A stretch of DNA of 64,000 nucleotides from Solea solea (Eukaryota; Chordata; Actinopteri; Pleuronectiformes; Soleidae): the NCBI RefSeq assembly GCF_958295425.1, contig NC_081150.1, positions 1,816,001 through 1,880,000 of the forward strand, written 5' to 3'. The first letter of the stretch is position 1; each line of letters starts with the position of its first letter. This document shows, one piece after another, positions 1 through 32,719 of this stretch. Position numbers and translations under genes: made by a program. The notes beneath the pieces are model-generated. The model did not search any database and was not told the DNA's origin. It worked only from the letters and a program-made list of their open reading frames with translations.

Positions 1-640
1 TATGAAGTGCTTACAAACAAATTAAGACTTAATTATCAACCATTTAAATACAATTGTTCTGTAACACTTTTGGTTATTATTATTTCTTTTACATATTTAC
101 CCTCTTTTCTCATTCAGGGTAACTTTACTTCCTACACTGGTTGTGTCCCAGCAGCACATGTGCTAGCACACATCTTTCATACCCAATCACATGCTGTCGC
201 CACAGCTGTCAGGATCAATGTGGGGTTAAGTCTCAGTGACTCTTTTATAACCATATTATATAATTATTGTCATTTATCCTTATTAAGTGGTAGTGAATTT
301 TGAACTTTTGTGACATACTTTAATATATAACTCACACTCACACCTATGGTCAATTTAGAGCATCCAATTAACCTGGGCATGTTTTTGGACTTATGGGGTG
401 AAGGGATGAACCTGCAGGAAACACACGTGCACGCAAATTCCTCACAGAACGACCCGAACCGGGATGCAATCTTGTTTAAACGTGTAACATTCGGCCATCA
501 AATGTAACATTTCCCACGCTTTAAAGGTTAAAAATTAAAAGGTAAAGTGGCATTTCATTTTTCACATTCGCATGAACGAAATGCTGTGGTTTTGTGGTGA
601 AGTCCAGTTGTTTGAGCACTGGCACACAAACTGGAAGCTC
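1..640. other. upstream intergenic DNA, no gene seen
   Basis: AT-rich unique-looking sequence on both strands without splice-supported coding potential or a recognisable repeat. Confidence 0.5.
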
Positions 641-695
641 AACAAGCATGAATCACTTTCCCACGGTCAGTGATAGTGATACACGTGGCCAACAG

Positions 696-959
696 CTACA
701 CACTGGACCTGGATAATGCCTCCAAATGCCAAAAGAACTCAGTGAGCGAAGTCAGTCTCGCCTCAGCAGCACCTTTCTCGTCGTCCTCCTCCTCCTCCTC
801 ACGCCGCTGCTGCTGCATAACCTCATTATATTCTGTGTTGTGATTAAATCTCAGATGCTTAACAAGGTTTGTGGTGTTGCCACGGGACCTCGCAGCCCTC
901 CCACACACCTCACATACAGCGCCACTGCTGTTGTGAGAAATAAAAAAAAGGTTCCACAC
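696..959 (-). pseudogene. BED zinc-finger remnant of a hAT-type transposase
   Basis: An 87-residue open frame begins like the BED finger of hAT/ZBED proteins: an aromatic WNLFF start, CEVC (Cys16, Cys19), the NTTNLVKHLRFNH stretch with His35 and His40 giving the C-x2-C ... H-x4-H pattern, then a Glu/Asp run and LTSLTEFF. In hAT transposases the DNA-binding BED finger is followed by several hundred residues of RNase-H-like catalytic domain and a dimerisation region. Here the frame stops at 696 and none of that follows, so this is a truncated relic, not a working transposase. A domesticated ZBED exon is possible but less likely, since nothing else of such a gene is in the window. Confidence 0.7.
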
Positions 960-1364
960 ATCTGTTTCTGCAGTCAGCCGTCACTAATGTCAACACTCAC
1001 TTCAGTGGCTTGTGCATTTATAGAGCGGTACTTTGAATACGACAATGACATATTAGAACGGCCATTATGACAGGCAGAAGTATAGGTTTTATAAGTTAAG
1101 GGTTTTCTTTAGATCACATTTACATCCAATTACAGGACATCAGTCAGTTAATACAAGAATAGAAATTGCAATCAGAGGCAGCTTTAACTGATTTCTGGAT
1201 TGTTTTTGAAACATGTTTATCTTATTTGTTACAGTCCTCTTCATATAGCCATTAATAAACCATTGTCTGAAAAAAAGATGGTGTCATTTCCTTGGTGATA
1301 CTGTAATAAATATGGCCAATCATTTCTTTCAGACCACATGGAGCGATAGCTGTCTGTCACTAAT

Positions 1365-1460
1365 GGTGCTTTTCCATCATAAAGTTCTAGCACTGCTCGG
1401 GTCTACTGGACTCTACCTTCTCGACACGTGGGGGGTCGTTACAGCACGGCTGTGCAACAC
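1365..1460. mobile_element. decayed MITE fragment, tcgact/tctact type
   Basis: gcttttccatcataaagttc followed by degenerate ggctcgactcg-like units and cgttacagcacggctg resembles the ends of small fish elements that start 'gcttttccactacacagttc'. The partner end is not clear, so the limits are uncertain. Confidence 0.35.
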
Positions 1461-1599
1461 TGCCGTGATTTCCTTTTATACGCAACACAAACTAGTGATG
1501 GACAAAGTTATTTTCAGTGTAACTGAATCATTTGGTTTGTTCACCAAGTTGTTCAGTACTTCCTGCATGACCGTCTGACACAGTCACTGAACTGAAACA

Positions 1600-2815
1600 T
1601 GTCTGAACGGCTTGTGATTCGGCTCACGATCGCCGGCTTTCAGCACTGCTGGCACTAAATACACCAGACTCCTCTGTTAAATATTGAGATTTTAGACATT
1701 TCCTTTCTAAATGTTGGAGATTAACACATTTTTCATGAGTTTTAAGTCTTTTTAACTGACCTGCAGTTCGGTATTGTTCAGTTTGATTCTTGTGTCGGAC
1801 GTCGTGCTCATGACTCTTCCAGTGGCGACATTTTCTGACAATAGCCAGACATTAGCGTGCAAGTCATGGGAAAAATATCAGGTCAAAATTCAGGCAGCTA
1901 AAATTCCAGCCTGATCAGAGGAAAATTAAAGATTTGAATGTAAAATGTTGCCAGTGTTTTGTTTGTGTCATGTAAATATCTGTGAAGAGACTAGTTCTTA
2001 AATATTTGAAGGAAAAATTGTCATCAAGGGTTGGTGGTGGAGGTTAACTGTTTCTGTGAGTTTCAAATGCAGGAACTTTGACCCACAACAAGGGATTTTG
2101 CCAGGAGCTGTTTCCACCAAATGTAATCTTTCATCACAGTGGAAACTCTAATGATAGTGGTCTGCAGGAATATTTTACCATGTGTTCACACATGGATTTT
2201 GTCACATTTATCTCACAATGCCTAATGCCAAATTGTGCAGGCGTGTGTACAGCCTGCATATTTTCTCCTGTAGAGAAGAAAGGCTATTTTTTTACCATCA
2301 ACCATGTCTCAAGTTTCTCACATAAGTAAAAGTAGTTGAAGAAAGTATGCCGTTGTCAAGTGCCGTTGAGCTTCAGGTGACCACATACAGCAACTACATT
2401 TCTGGGAAATATGTCAGGAAATCTTGATTGGTTGTCACAACAACACCTCCCACGACAATGCATTTAAAGCAACAACGCATCTATCTTGTCATGTCACACC
2501 ACTTTAGGGACATGTTGGTTTCTTTAAACCCAGCAACATGGTGTTTTTTTCACAGAGAGAACGATGGCACTGTCAGTGAAAATGATGATCTTTCTCTAGC
2601 TCTAAACAAGTGCTTTGTGTGCCTAAACCTAACTGCAGGTTAGTTACTGTACCATAACATAACATTCACGACATGGAAATGCTTTCCTTCAAGTGCCAAA
2701 AGCACCACGAGAGCTTAAAATGTTACCACCTGAATATGCACAAACGCAGCTTCATCAAGGGTCAAACGACACATCAGTGGCTGGTGTTGTTGAGAATGGT
2801 TGTGCATCTCTGTAT
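1600..2815. other. intergenic DNA, no gene seen
   Basis: Unique-looking AT-rich sequence; short open frames only, with no domain, codon pattern or splice structure I can support. Confidence 0.45.
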
Positions 2816-2817
2816 GT

Positions 2818-2915
2818 TGGCCCTGCGATGGACTGGCAGCCCTATGTCGGCTTGGTTTGGCTCCAGACCTCTGCAACCTTTATTTGAAAGATAAAGCAGT
2901 AGAAAATGAGTGAGG
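2818..2915 (+). repeat. decayed LINE/SINE-type 3' tail
   Basis: cctgcgatggactggcagcc, followed by ggctccag and a degenerate gataagcagtagaaaatga, matches the widespread fish tail 'ctgcgatggactggcgacctgtcc ... gataagcggta'. About 100 bp survive. Confidence 0.6.
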
Positions 2916-2919
2916 GCCA

Positions 2920-4670
2920 ATGACAGGAGGGCCAGCAGGAGGCGTCGGGATGCATCAGTTGTAACCTGCTTTTCCACTGGAACAAACCTGACCTTTAAGT
3001 TATTCTTTTACATTGTATGTAACATTGTAGTTCTCCCTCAGCAACCTAACACTGTCTATACAGTGCATAAACTCAACAGGACTCTTACTCTCTTACTTAC
3101 TAAGCCCTGAATGCCAGGAATAGGTCAAGTATCAGTGTCATGTCAGCATGCTGAACTTCCTCTACGTGTCATATGGATGTTCTCTGGCGTGGAGCACTTA
3201 ACACATGCCAGCGTGGAAATCTGTGGTCAGGCAGAGAGATGGTGTTCAGGAGTGGCCATAATCTGCCTGAATCCCTGAGAAGCTGTACGTCTGACCCACT
3301 GGCACTGAAAAGAAATTAGTTCCTCTCACTGTAACGATTTCTCATGGGGCGCCTGAGTTGAGAAGGAGCAGCTCGAAAAGTCAGTCTCCCTTTCCTTGCT
3401 GTTTCTTATCATCCCCAAAAGCGGTCCTGGAGATACCATATAGGAGGAATTATCACAAATAACAAGGACGACCTTGATCTCTCTCTGACTCCCACCTCCC
3501 TTGGGAGAATGCCACACACTGTTCTTGCCTTGATACTGTCAGCCTGCTCAAGGGTATGGACATTACTTTATACAACTCCTCTTGCTGTTTTAATGCACAA
3601 CACTGATGTGCTAGGCACACGGGTTTTTGTGTGTCACAGACAGCGACTCTTGGCTAAATGAGTGGTCCAAGTACCAAAGGACAAGATGCCAGGAATAACA
3701 GATTGTATTAAAGTGTCTCTGATGAGGAAAACAGCTGTAGCGTGTGTCAAAACAAATTCTTATCTTTCATTATGGCCTTTTACAGTTACTGTCAAGGACA
3801 CAGTCAGGTAAAATAGGTTTGATAAATGAGGCTTTACCTGGATCTCTGTGGGAGCAGTCATAATCTCATATAAGGACTTTGCTAACACACATTCCTCAAG
3901 ATGATGTCACGAGCCCTGTGATAACCTCTTAAGTTTCCAGTAAAAACACAGGGCTATTTAAACGAGTGTAAAACCACTTCAGCTTTGAACCACTGTGCAC
4001 CAGTGACTCCTCTCCGTAATCATACACTCCAGGGCCAGAACATGTCCGCAGACGGGCCTGTCAAGCTGGTGGCTCCACATGAAATAAAGCGACTGCACGG
4101 ACGGATCCCATGGGAACTCTCCGAGAGAGCTAATCTACAACTTTTGATAATATCCAACAGTTTTAGCAGTTTGTCTGAATATGACTGATTTGCCAGGAAA
4201 AGACATACCGGGCTAAATGCAAGAGGAGGAAAACACATGAGAGAAGAAAACAAAGTGCTTTTCAGGGAAGAGTTGGCGGATCCTGGTTTTACTCAAAGAA
4301 TTCAGTTTTTTTTCCCCCAGAATGCTCGACATTCAAGTGGGGAGCTGCTGGTGTGATCAGACTACATGTTTGCTGCATAGTATCTTGATGAGATATTGCC
4401 ACATGTATTCATAATGGAGGGGGATGCTATCGAAGGAGGTTGACATAAAATTGGCAAAAGTGTGAGCAAATTGCTAGTAATTCCCTCACAACTGTATAAA
4501 TATGAAAATGAGCCTTTAATTATAATCATTCATTGGCATGAGTCCAGATGCCTCCACACAGACGCACGTCAAATATTACCTCTCAGCTCTCCACTAAAGC
4601 TGGAGAAAAACTCACTGATTGATATTATGAACAAAACTATTGGACGAGATAGTGAAACAGAATAGTCTGC
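2920..4670. other. intergenic DNA, no gene seen
   Basis: No recognisable repeat, RNA gene or coding exon on either strand. Confidence 0.4.
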
Positions 4671-4671
4671 A

Positions 4672-4855
4672 TGCCGAAGTGTCTCTGGGCAAGACACTTA
4701 ATCACACGTCGCTCCTGACGGCTGTGCCGGCAGCGTGTGCATGGGTGTGAAAGACATGTGATAGAAAAAAGTGCTGCACATAGATGTGCTGTGAGTGAAT
4801 GGGTGAATGTGAAGCGGCTTTGACTAGAAAAGCTCTATAAAGACCATTTATCATT
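4672..4855 (+). repeat. SINE body/tail fragment
   Basis: tgccgaagtgtctctgggca, then aagacactta, ggctgtgccggcagcgtgtg, gtgagtgaatgggtgaatgt, agcggctttgactagaaaag and ctctataaagaccattta is the body of a common fish SINE whose 3' end reads 'gcgctatataagtacagaccattta'. A fragment of the same repeat recurs at 48117. Confidence 0.65.
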
Positions 4856-4859
4856 TGCT

Positions 4860-6500
4860 TTCCCCAGCAGATTTAGCCTGAAAGTCATTCACAAATACAA
4901 ATACAAAACATTCAGTGTTGCTTATACGTTTATGTTTATCTTGTGTAGCTAGTGTAGCTAAAAAGTTGCCCCGTGCAGTTTTTAAAAGCCCCTCAGTCAC
5001 TTCATCTTGGTGACAAGCCTGCACTGTTGTGATAAGGCAAGAATGCACCATACCTTTTTTAAAAAGGTATTTTTTGCCATTACTGATCAATATTTCCATA
5101 ATAACCTTTCAGTGTAATGAAATTCAAGTGATCTGAGAGAGAATCACACATCTGCACCTCATCTGGACTCTGTTAACAATCAAATCATAGGACACTGACC
5201 AATCACAGGCAGTTGAGGGAGAGTGAAGTGTCCTATTGGCTGTACTAGACCAATCTGCATTAATCTTTGATGGAGAAACTGCTATTCAAGAACTGTCATC
5301 GTCTGCCTAAGCTGCAAAGACGCCTCACAAAAACTTGGACAATAAACACAATAAATCAGAGATATGAGAGATTCAGAGATGGATGGATTACCTTGAGTCT
5401 TCTGTCACGTATGAAGTTGGTGTGTCTGAGGACAGAGAGAAGCATTTCCTGTGAGTAAAACTCAACAATCAAACCATCAGCTCATTGTCTTGCAATTCTT
5501 TTAAGCTTTGGGTCATTAAAGCAACACATTTGAACGTTATAATATAATTAAATCTAATATAAAAACACAGATGTATGCAGCTTTAAGATTCCCACTAATT
5601 GTGTTGTTGTGCCCTAAGTTTTTCCCTTTTCTAAATAAGAAATTTGAAAGAAAATTGGGAAAAACTTCAGTAACCAGTGTGTTGTTACAAACCAATATTT
5701 TTCTTAACCTGCATTGACTGCATGCCCTGTTGCCCTGTTGGTAAACTAGAACATTGTTTTTGTCCTCATTATATAGCAACATGGAGGCAGGTGGCAGGCC
5801 ATGCTGAGCAGATACATGACACTACACAGTCTGGTAAGTCATGAATCAGAGTATTTTGTATTCAACACGATCAGAAACGTTATAAGGAGCAGGTACAGCT
5901 GCATGTTTTCTGCTCTCACATACTGTAGTCGGTATAGCTGGAAATAATTAATGTCACAACTCCACTGAAGTGGTGAAGTCACCGTGAGTGAACAGAACCA
6001 TTTCAATTCTACAACAGTCTTTGGGATTAAGCCATTTAATTGTGTCATGTACACACTGAATGACAGACACGCAGGGAAGGCTGCGGAACAAACAGGCAGA
6101 TAAAGTATTTATGGAGTTTTTCACGACAAATTGAATAAATTTACATTCATTTCTGAGGTAAATGAAAAACAAATTAATTGATTTAATTTCATTTTTTCCC
6201 TTGTCTTTGGCTGCTCATGTGGAGGTAGACATGAAGTCATCCCTTACATGTGTAGCTGTGTGAATAAGTGCCCCGTCTTGTGAACTAAATGCAAAATCTC
6301 AGCCTCTCATGCTACACACAGACAAAGTCAGCGTAAAAAACATTAAAGTGGTGTTAAAGTATTAAATGTCTCCATAATCTCTGAGGGAGGAAAACTTGTC
6401 AAAGTGCTTTAGTGCAATATAGTTTAGTTTTTCAGGAGGGAAAAAAAAGAAACACATGAAATATTATTCCAGTACTTGTGACATCAAAAGTGAGCATAAT
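4860..6500. other. intergenic DNA, no gene seen
   Basis: Unique-looking AT-rich sequence. 5099-5290 has the look of an old repeat but I cannot name it. Confidence 0.4.
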
Positions 6501-6759
6501 TTGCCTCCAGACATTTATCTTTCTTTAATAAAAGTAAATTTCATAGTCGAAAGTAATGAAAGTTGAGGGCAGCTGAGAGCATTTTTTTTTTTACCTGAAA
6601 TATGACAAAAATACACACACACACACAAACCCGACACGTCAGAGGCTAATCCACCAGGCAGGTTTTCGTCTTGTCCCCTGCTTATACTCATGCTCTGAAT
6701 AACAATCAGATTCAAAACAGCTCAAGTGAGAACAGACAGACGGCAAATAATGCATTCAT

Positions 6760-7010
6760 TTTACCTGGGCTTTGAACATGCTTGGGCTATAATAGTCCCA
6801 TTGCTGCAGCCTTCTATAGAGGTTTGAGCCAGTCTTTGATTCACACTGTGTGACTCTGCTGCAGAGGCCGTTACTCAGACTAATACTAATTGCTCTGTGG
6901 GATTTTCCAGGTGATGTATTTCGTCTGTCAACGGAATTCGGCATAAGTGAACACAGCATTTAGATAAAGTTTAAATGATATTGCAAAATGACTTTGCAGC
7001 AGTCCCAAGT
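6760..7010. other. candidate conserved non-coding block upstream of map3k7
   Basis: Balanced-composition, repeat-free stretch with ggctataatagtcccattgc and actaatactaattgctctgt (TAAT homeodomain cores). It has no open frame that fits a gene. Conservation is inferred from texture only. Confidence 0.25.
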
Positions 7011-7949
7011 GTCTACGGTGTTTACTTATTGAGGGTGGAGGATGGGGGGGCGGGGGTGTTGCTCCACTTATAGAGAATGATTCGGATGAATACTTGCAAA
7101 CACAGGTCTTTTTTTATTTTCCTCCTCCACTCTAATTAAACATTATAAGTCTTATCGGGGACAGAGGTATCCATAACACCGACACGGAGAGCTTGTGGCA
7201 CTTAAAAGCCATAAAAATAAGACAAATGTTCATCAGCTGCACAAGTGAACCATAATCAATCATACAACTTAGCAGAGCAAATGTATTATTTCCCATGTAT
7301 AGGAGAGTGCTGATGCTGACATAAGAATATAAATGAATGCATTGTAATTGTGAGACATTTCTGTGTATAATGGAGCGCAAATAAATGAAATGTACCGGCT
7401 TAATATGAGTGGAGAGGAAGAGGGGAAGAGTGTGTGTGTGTGTGTGTTTGTGATCACTATCGGGGCCCATTTGAATGTGACGCCAGCTGTTGGAAGTGCA
7501 ACAGCAGCACTCTGTGGTAATGAGGAGATATAACAGCTAATGTGAATGAGCCATGAGAGTTCCAGGCTTTACACGACAAAACAAAAAAATACAGATATGA
7601 TAAAGAAATGGACAGAAAATTGAGAAACCATAACTGTAAACGTTTATTTTTGTTTCAGCTTCAGGAACAATTTACAAAACAAATGAGAAGTTATTACAGA
7701 CCCACTGATCATTTAGGTCTAAAGTAGGGCTCTAATGACTGCCAGTACTAGACCATGAGATTTAATTGGACAACAAGAAAGGACGTCATTGTAAGGTTCT
7801 CCTTCAAAATGTAAGATACAAGCCCTGGCTGGTTTTGTTTTTTTGGGCTGTTGTTGTACAAACAATGACACGCAAGATGGCAGCCTCTGTAAAGCAAGGG
7901 CCTTTCCTAGAGCACCAGGGGCCCCAATAGTGTGTGGGAAAAAAAACAT

Positions 7950-8125
7950 TTTACCATACTGAAACAATCTTAATATCTTTAGATAAATTATATATCTAAA
8001 TAGTTTGTAGTTGAAGATTCCCCACAAGGAAGACAAGTCCCCATAATGTGACTGTGTAAACAGGTTTAGGTCCCCACAACATTAGTAATACCTGGACACA
8101 CGCACACACACACACTCGCACTCAC
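7950..8125 (-). repeat. microsatellite-linked 'gaggacatttt/tccccataatg' repeat with (CA)n end
   Basis: gtccccataatgtgactgtg and aggtccccacaacattagta followed by a CA tract (8099-8116) is the reverse of the repeat at 41805-42172. These fish repeats commonly end in CA/GT arrays. Confidence 0.5.
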
Positions 8126-8764
8126 CCCCCAATCTGTGCAATATTTCTCTACTTATAGTAGTACTTTCTTTTATCGACATTTTTATAATCTACTATTTTT
8201 ATAAGATGAATGAATGCTTGAATGAATATACGCAAGAATGTATGGATACTAGTCTGCTTTGCCCCAATTTAATTGCACAATGCGTGCGTATAATAAATGG
8301 AATCTTAATCTCTTAAAAAACATAAGCAGGGGAAGAACCTCATGTGTAAGTGCATCACTGTGAATGCCCTGACTGTGCATGATTATTCCTGTTTCTAGAA
8401 TTCTTTGCATTTGTTTTGTTAGTGGCAGAATCTCCTGGATGGATAATACAACCCATGGTGACAACTTGGTTTCATCTTAAATGTACACTAAACCCCATTC
8501 CAAGCTGGTGGATGTTTGTTTTTGCGGGATGTTACTAAAATTCATCACTCTCATCACATTGCAGCATGGTGATGTGCTGCAAGCAGACCATGTCACCTGT
8601 CCAGGAGGAGCATGGTTCATCAGGTCTGACTCCTTATAGATTTCAAGCAGCTGAGAGAGTAAACAAACATGCAAATTCCTGTTGAACCACTGGTCCCAAA
8701 CCATATGTCTGTGCAGGTAGATGGAGGAAAAACTGCCAGGTGAGAACATTTTAATCACCTTTGA

Positions 8765-9010
8765 AATGAGCGATTAGAATAATTATTTCATGGGAGGGAG
8801 ATGGCTCCTGCTATTAACAACCCTCTGTTCAATATCACAACAAATTAGTCCATGCTCATTAGTATGAGTTGTGCTTGCCTGGTGGTTTGGAAAGCCTCCA
8901 TTGGGAACTTGCTTATTACTCCCTAAGTGTGGAGCATGTAATTAGCATTCATCAAGTGCAGTGTTTATATAATATCCCTCCTCACAAATGTAATTTTTAC
9001 ATTATATTAG
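8765..9010. other. candidate conserved non-coding block
   Basis: Dense in TAAT/ATTA cores: attagtccatgctcattagt and catgtaattagcattcatca. No repeat or coding signal. Conservation has not been tested. Confidence 0.27.
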
Positions 9011-9306
9011 TGTTACCTGCCTGATCACTGAGTGTCTTGCCTTTGAGGCCAACTTATTACATCAACGGTCAGCAGAACTTCCTCAGAGCTCAGAAGTCCA
9101 TATAAGGCTCTTCTGGGCTGCACCAGGAAGAAGACAACAAGATGTACTTGACCCAAAGTCATGTCAGAATTGAAGTTTAGAAGCTCATTCTATGTGAATA
9201 GACCCATGAGGACATGCAACAAATCTTTATTGGCCTCTATAGAAAATATAAATAAAAATGATAATTAACAAAAATGGAGAAATTTCACCAAATACCACAC
9301 AAAACA

Positions 9307-9307
<1 letters not shown>

Positions 9308-9342
<35 letters not shown>

Positions 9343-9392
9343 TTGTATATATATATATATATTTATTTATATATTATTTATATATTTATATA
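9308..9392. repeat. (CA)n-(TA)n microsatellite
   Basis: CA run from 9308, then imperfect TA/TTTATA repeats to about 9392, about 400 bp before the map3k7 promoter region. Confidence 0.9.
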
Positions 9393-9779
9393 TATTATAT
9401 TTCAACATTAGAAGTACTTCTGGTCAGCAAGTAAGTGTTGAAAAAGTAGGTATCAAACTAATATTTTTACTGTCAAATCAATGATTTAAAGTTGTTTAAA
9501 ATATTAGACAATTTGGAAACTGTAGAAAACTGACTTCTAGTTAAGTCAATGTTATAACACCTTAAAAACAACAACAGAAAAAAAAGAAGGTTGGAATGAG
9601 AGCTCCACCAGTTTCGTGTGCTGGGGACAGAATTGCAGTGAGCACACACTTCCTGATGGAGCTGCTGCTGTGAGGAATAAAAATACACTCCTAGCAAGCC
9701 AGCTAGACGAGTTATTAAAAAAGTTATGTTTTGCTATCAAGTGGACAGAGAAAGAATGTTTTTAGTAATGGACGCTATT

Positions 9780-10419
9780 CCTCGGGTTTCCATTCATGAA
9801 TAGTCGGAAAATATCCCCATGTCGAGAGAACCGGCACTGGTGTCAAGTCAACTGCGAATGGTTGGATTTTTAAAAGCTAACAAGTCCCGTAGCTAGCGTT
9901 AGCAACCAGACCAGTCAGCTAACACTAGCTGACTAGCTAATACAGACTAGGCCTTAGATATCTTCTTTTTACTCTCGTAACTGTATTACGACATTATAAA
10001 ACTGTGCTGTTGTAGGACTGTGACTTAACGTGACGTATGCTGAAAGCTTATTACACCCAACTGAGATTCTATCCAGCGGAGATACAGTTAGCTCTGATAG
10101 TTAAGCTACGCAGTTAGCCAGCTGGTTGACTGCATCATACTACTTGACAGAAAGCTAACATTATGTCGCTCTGCCTCGTTTGACAGGTCGGGACATTGTG
10201 TGTAAACTAAACGTGTTGCTATTTTTAAAGCGGCTTACATATTTATTATGTTGTCAAATTAATGTCCCAGCGTAACAAGTTAGTCACACAGTCCTGTCAT
10301 TAAGAGAAGTGTCTCCCAAGTATGTGCATATTTGTAGAGAAAGTAATGGATTACACGTCAGTGCATTACCTGTGTTTTTACGTTCTTTTCAGTGAGTTAC
10401 TAGCTGACGTGAGCTGGTA
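9780..10419 (+). promoter_or_regulatory. map3k7: map3k7 promoter and 5' leader (extent uncertain)
   Basis: The 640 bp before the start codon have unique sequence with scattered CpG, several gctagc/gttagc motifs and a CRE-like gtgacgta near 10030. No convincing TATA box is seen. A pyrimidine tract plus cag at 10383-10392 could be the acceptor of a leader intron, with a poor candidate donor (caggtcggg) near 10185. The transcription start cannot be placed from sequence alone. Confidence 0.5.
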
Positions 10420-31267
<20,848 letters not shown>

Positions 31268-31459
31268 TGACGCCCACAGACATGACATGAGCCACTACTG
31301 TCCCAAACCCCAACTCCTCCCTCCTCCCCCTCCTCCCCCTCCTCCCCCTCTACCTGCTCACCCCTGCACTATAACACTACACACCATCCTCACTCACACA
31401 TACACACACTTTTTTCCAGAGACCTGCATTCTACTGTGTCCTGCATGTTGACGTTCTCC

Positions 31460-31467
31460 TGTACATA
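31460..31467 (+). promoter_or_regulatory. Pumilio-type element in the 3' UTR
   Basis: TGTACATA fits the UGUANAUA consensus bound by PUM/PUF proteins, 193 nt after the stop codon. Only a motif match; an 8-mer of this kind can occur by chance. Confidence 0.35.
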
Positions 31468-32690
31468 CATTTGCACAACTGTCAGTGTGAACTCTGTGAC
31501 CACAGACCAAAACAATCACTGCACCCCCGTCCTCCTCCTCCTCCTCCTCCTCCCCCCCTCACTCCTGCTTCAGGACCCACCTGTAAGCGTTTGGCCCCAC
31601 CAGTGTGTGTGTGTGCGACAGACGGCGGAGCGACAAGTGCAGGTTTTTTTGGTTGTGTGGTGGGTTTTTTTTCTCCGTGTTTTCTCTCAGGGCCTGTGAG
31701 TGCTGCCCCCTCCTGGTCAGCGCAGCCACACCGTCCTCTAGAATGTGAAAACCACGACAAAAAGCGGCTCTTCAGCAAGAAAAAAGTGTGATATGCAAAA
31801 ACACACACACACACTCACTCACACACATACTCACTCCCCTTCCTTTACATGAACCTATTTATCTATAACCCTCCTCCCTGTTCTAATCACGAGCATGAGC
31901 CCATCTACAGCTTCACCTCCTCTGATCAGAGAGGAGATGCACTTGATGTCAGAGGAGTCGTCTGACGTCCGTATGAACCTGAACGCAACGTTTCAGTAAA
32001 CAAAAAAGAAAGGACGTGAATACAGAGATCTGTGGAATACCATGTGATTTTGACTCCAGTATTGTTTTTTTTTTTGTTTTTTTTGCGTGTCAATGTTTTT
32101 GTCTTTTCTATTCAGTAGTTCACTTTGTACGGTAGCTGCGATAGGACATATTTTATCTGGTCAGGGGGCTCCCCTCCCCCCCCCACACGTGAGAAGAGAC
32201 AGGGCCTACGCTTCTCTCTGTACGGAATCTAGTTTTGATTTTAGTTCACATGTTGCCTTAGGAGTTGCCTGCATTTTAAGTGCTTGTTTTATTGTAACAT
32301 ATAATGAAAGCTGAAGGAAAAAAAACAAACAAAAAAAACACAGGCGGACATTGAATGCAACAGGAATGTATGTCTGTAAGATGACAATGTAAACGTTTGC
32401 CACCAGCTTCACATGCAAACCAGTGACAAAAGAAGGATTTGATATCATACATGTAATGTTGTGTCAACAGTATTTGTTTTGCACAGTCGCCTTTTCTCGT
32501 TTGGCCGCGTACAAATTTTATTTCTCCTTTTTATCAATTAGACAATATTGTGTTTTTAAAAGTTTGGACGACTGAACAGTTCAAAACTGTGCAGGAGGAA
32601 AGAATCAGCATTTTCCTCATCACGTGCACGCTTTTTTAAGTCATCGGGAAATGAGGTGCAGTATATGCGACAGTGGGCGAGGCATTATGA

Positions 32691-32696
32691 AATAAA
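32691..32696 (+). terminator. map3k7: map3k7 poly(A) signal AATAAA
   Basis: Canonical AATAAA, the first in the 3' region, followed about 30-55 nt later by a TGTG/T-rich tract (32725-32747) suitable as the downstream element. Further AATAAA hexamers at 33058 and 33308 could serve longer transcripts. Confidence 0.8.
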
Positions 32697-32719
32697 CTGA
32701 ATAGTGAAAAGATTTAGGT

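Larger units (their letters stand above)
31268..32715 (+). other. map3k7: map3k7 3' UTR
   Basis: Runs from the stop codon to just past the poly(A) signal, about 1.45 kb. It holds two CCT/CTCC pyrimidine-rich repeats (31313-31355 and 31530-31560), a short CA tract (31801-31815), a Pumilio-type UGUANAUA site at 31460 and several T-runs. No other gene is seen. The end is inferred from the poly(A) signal. Confidence 0.8.
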
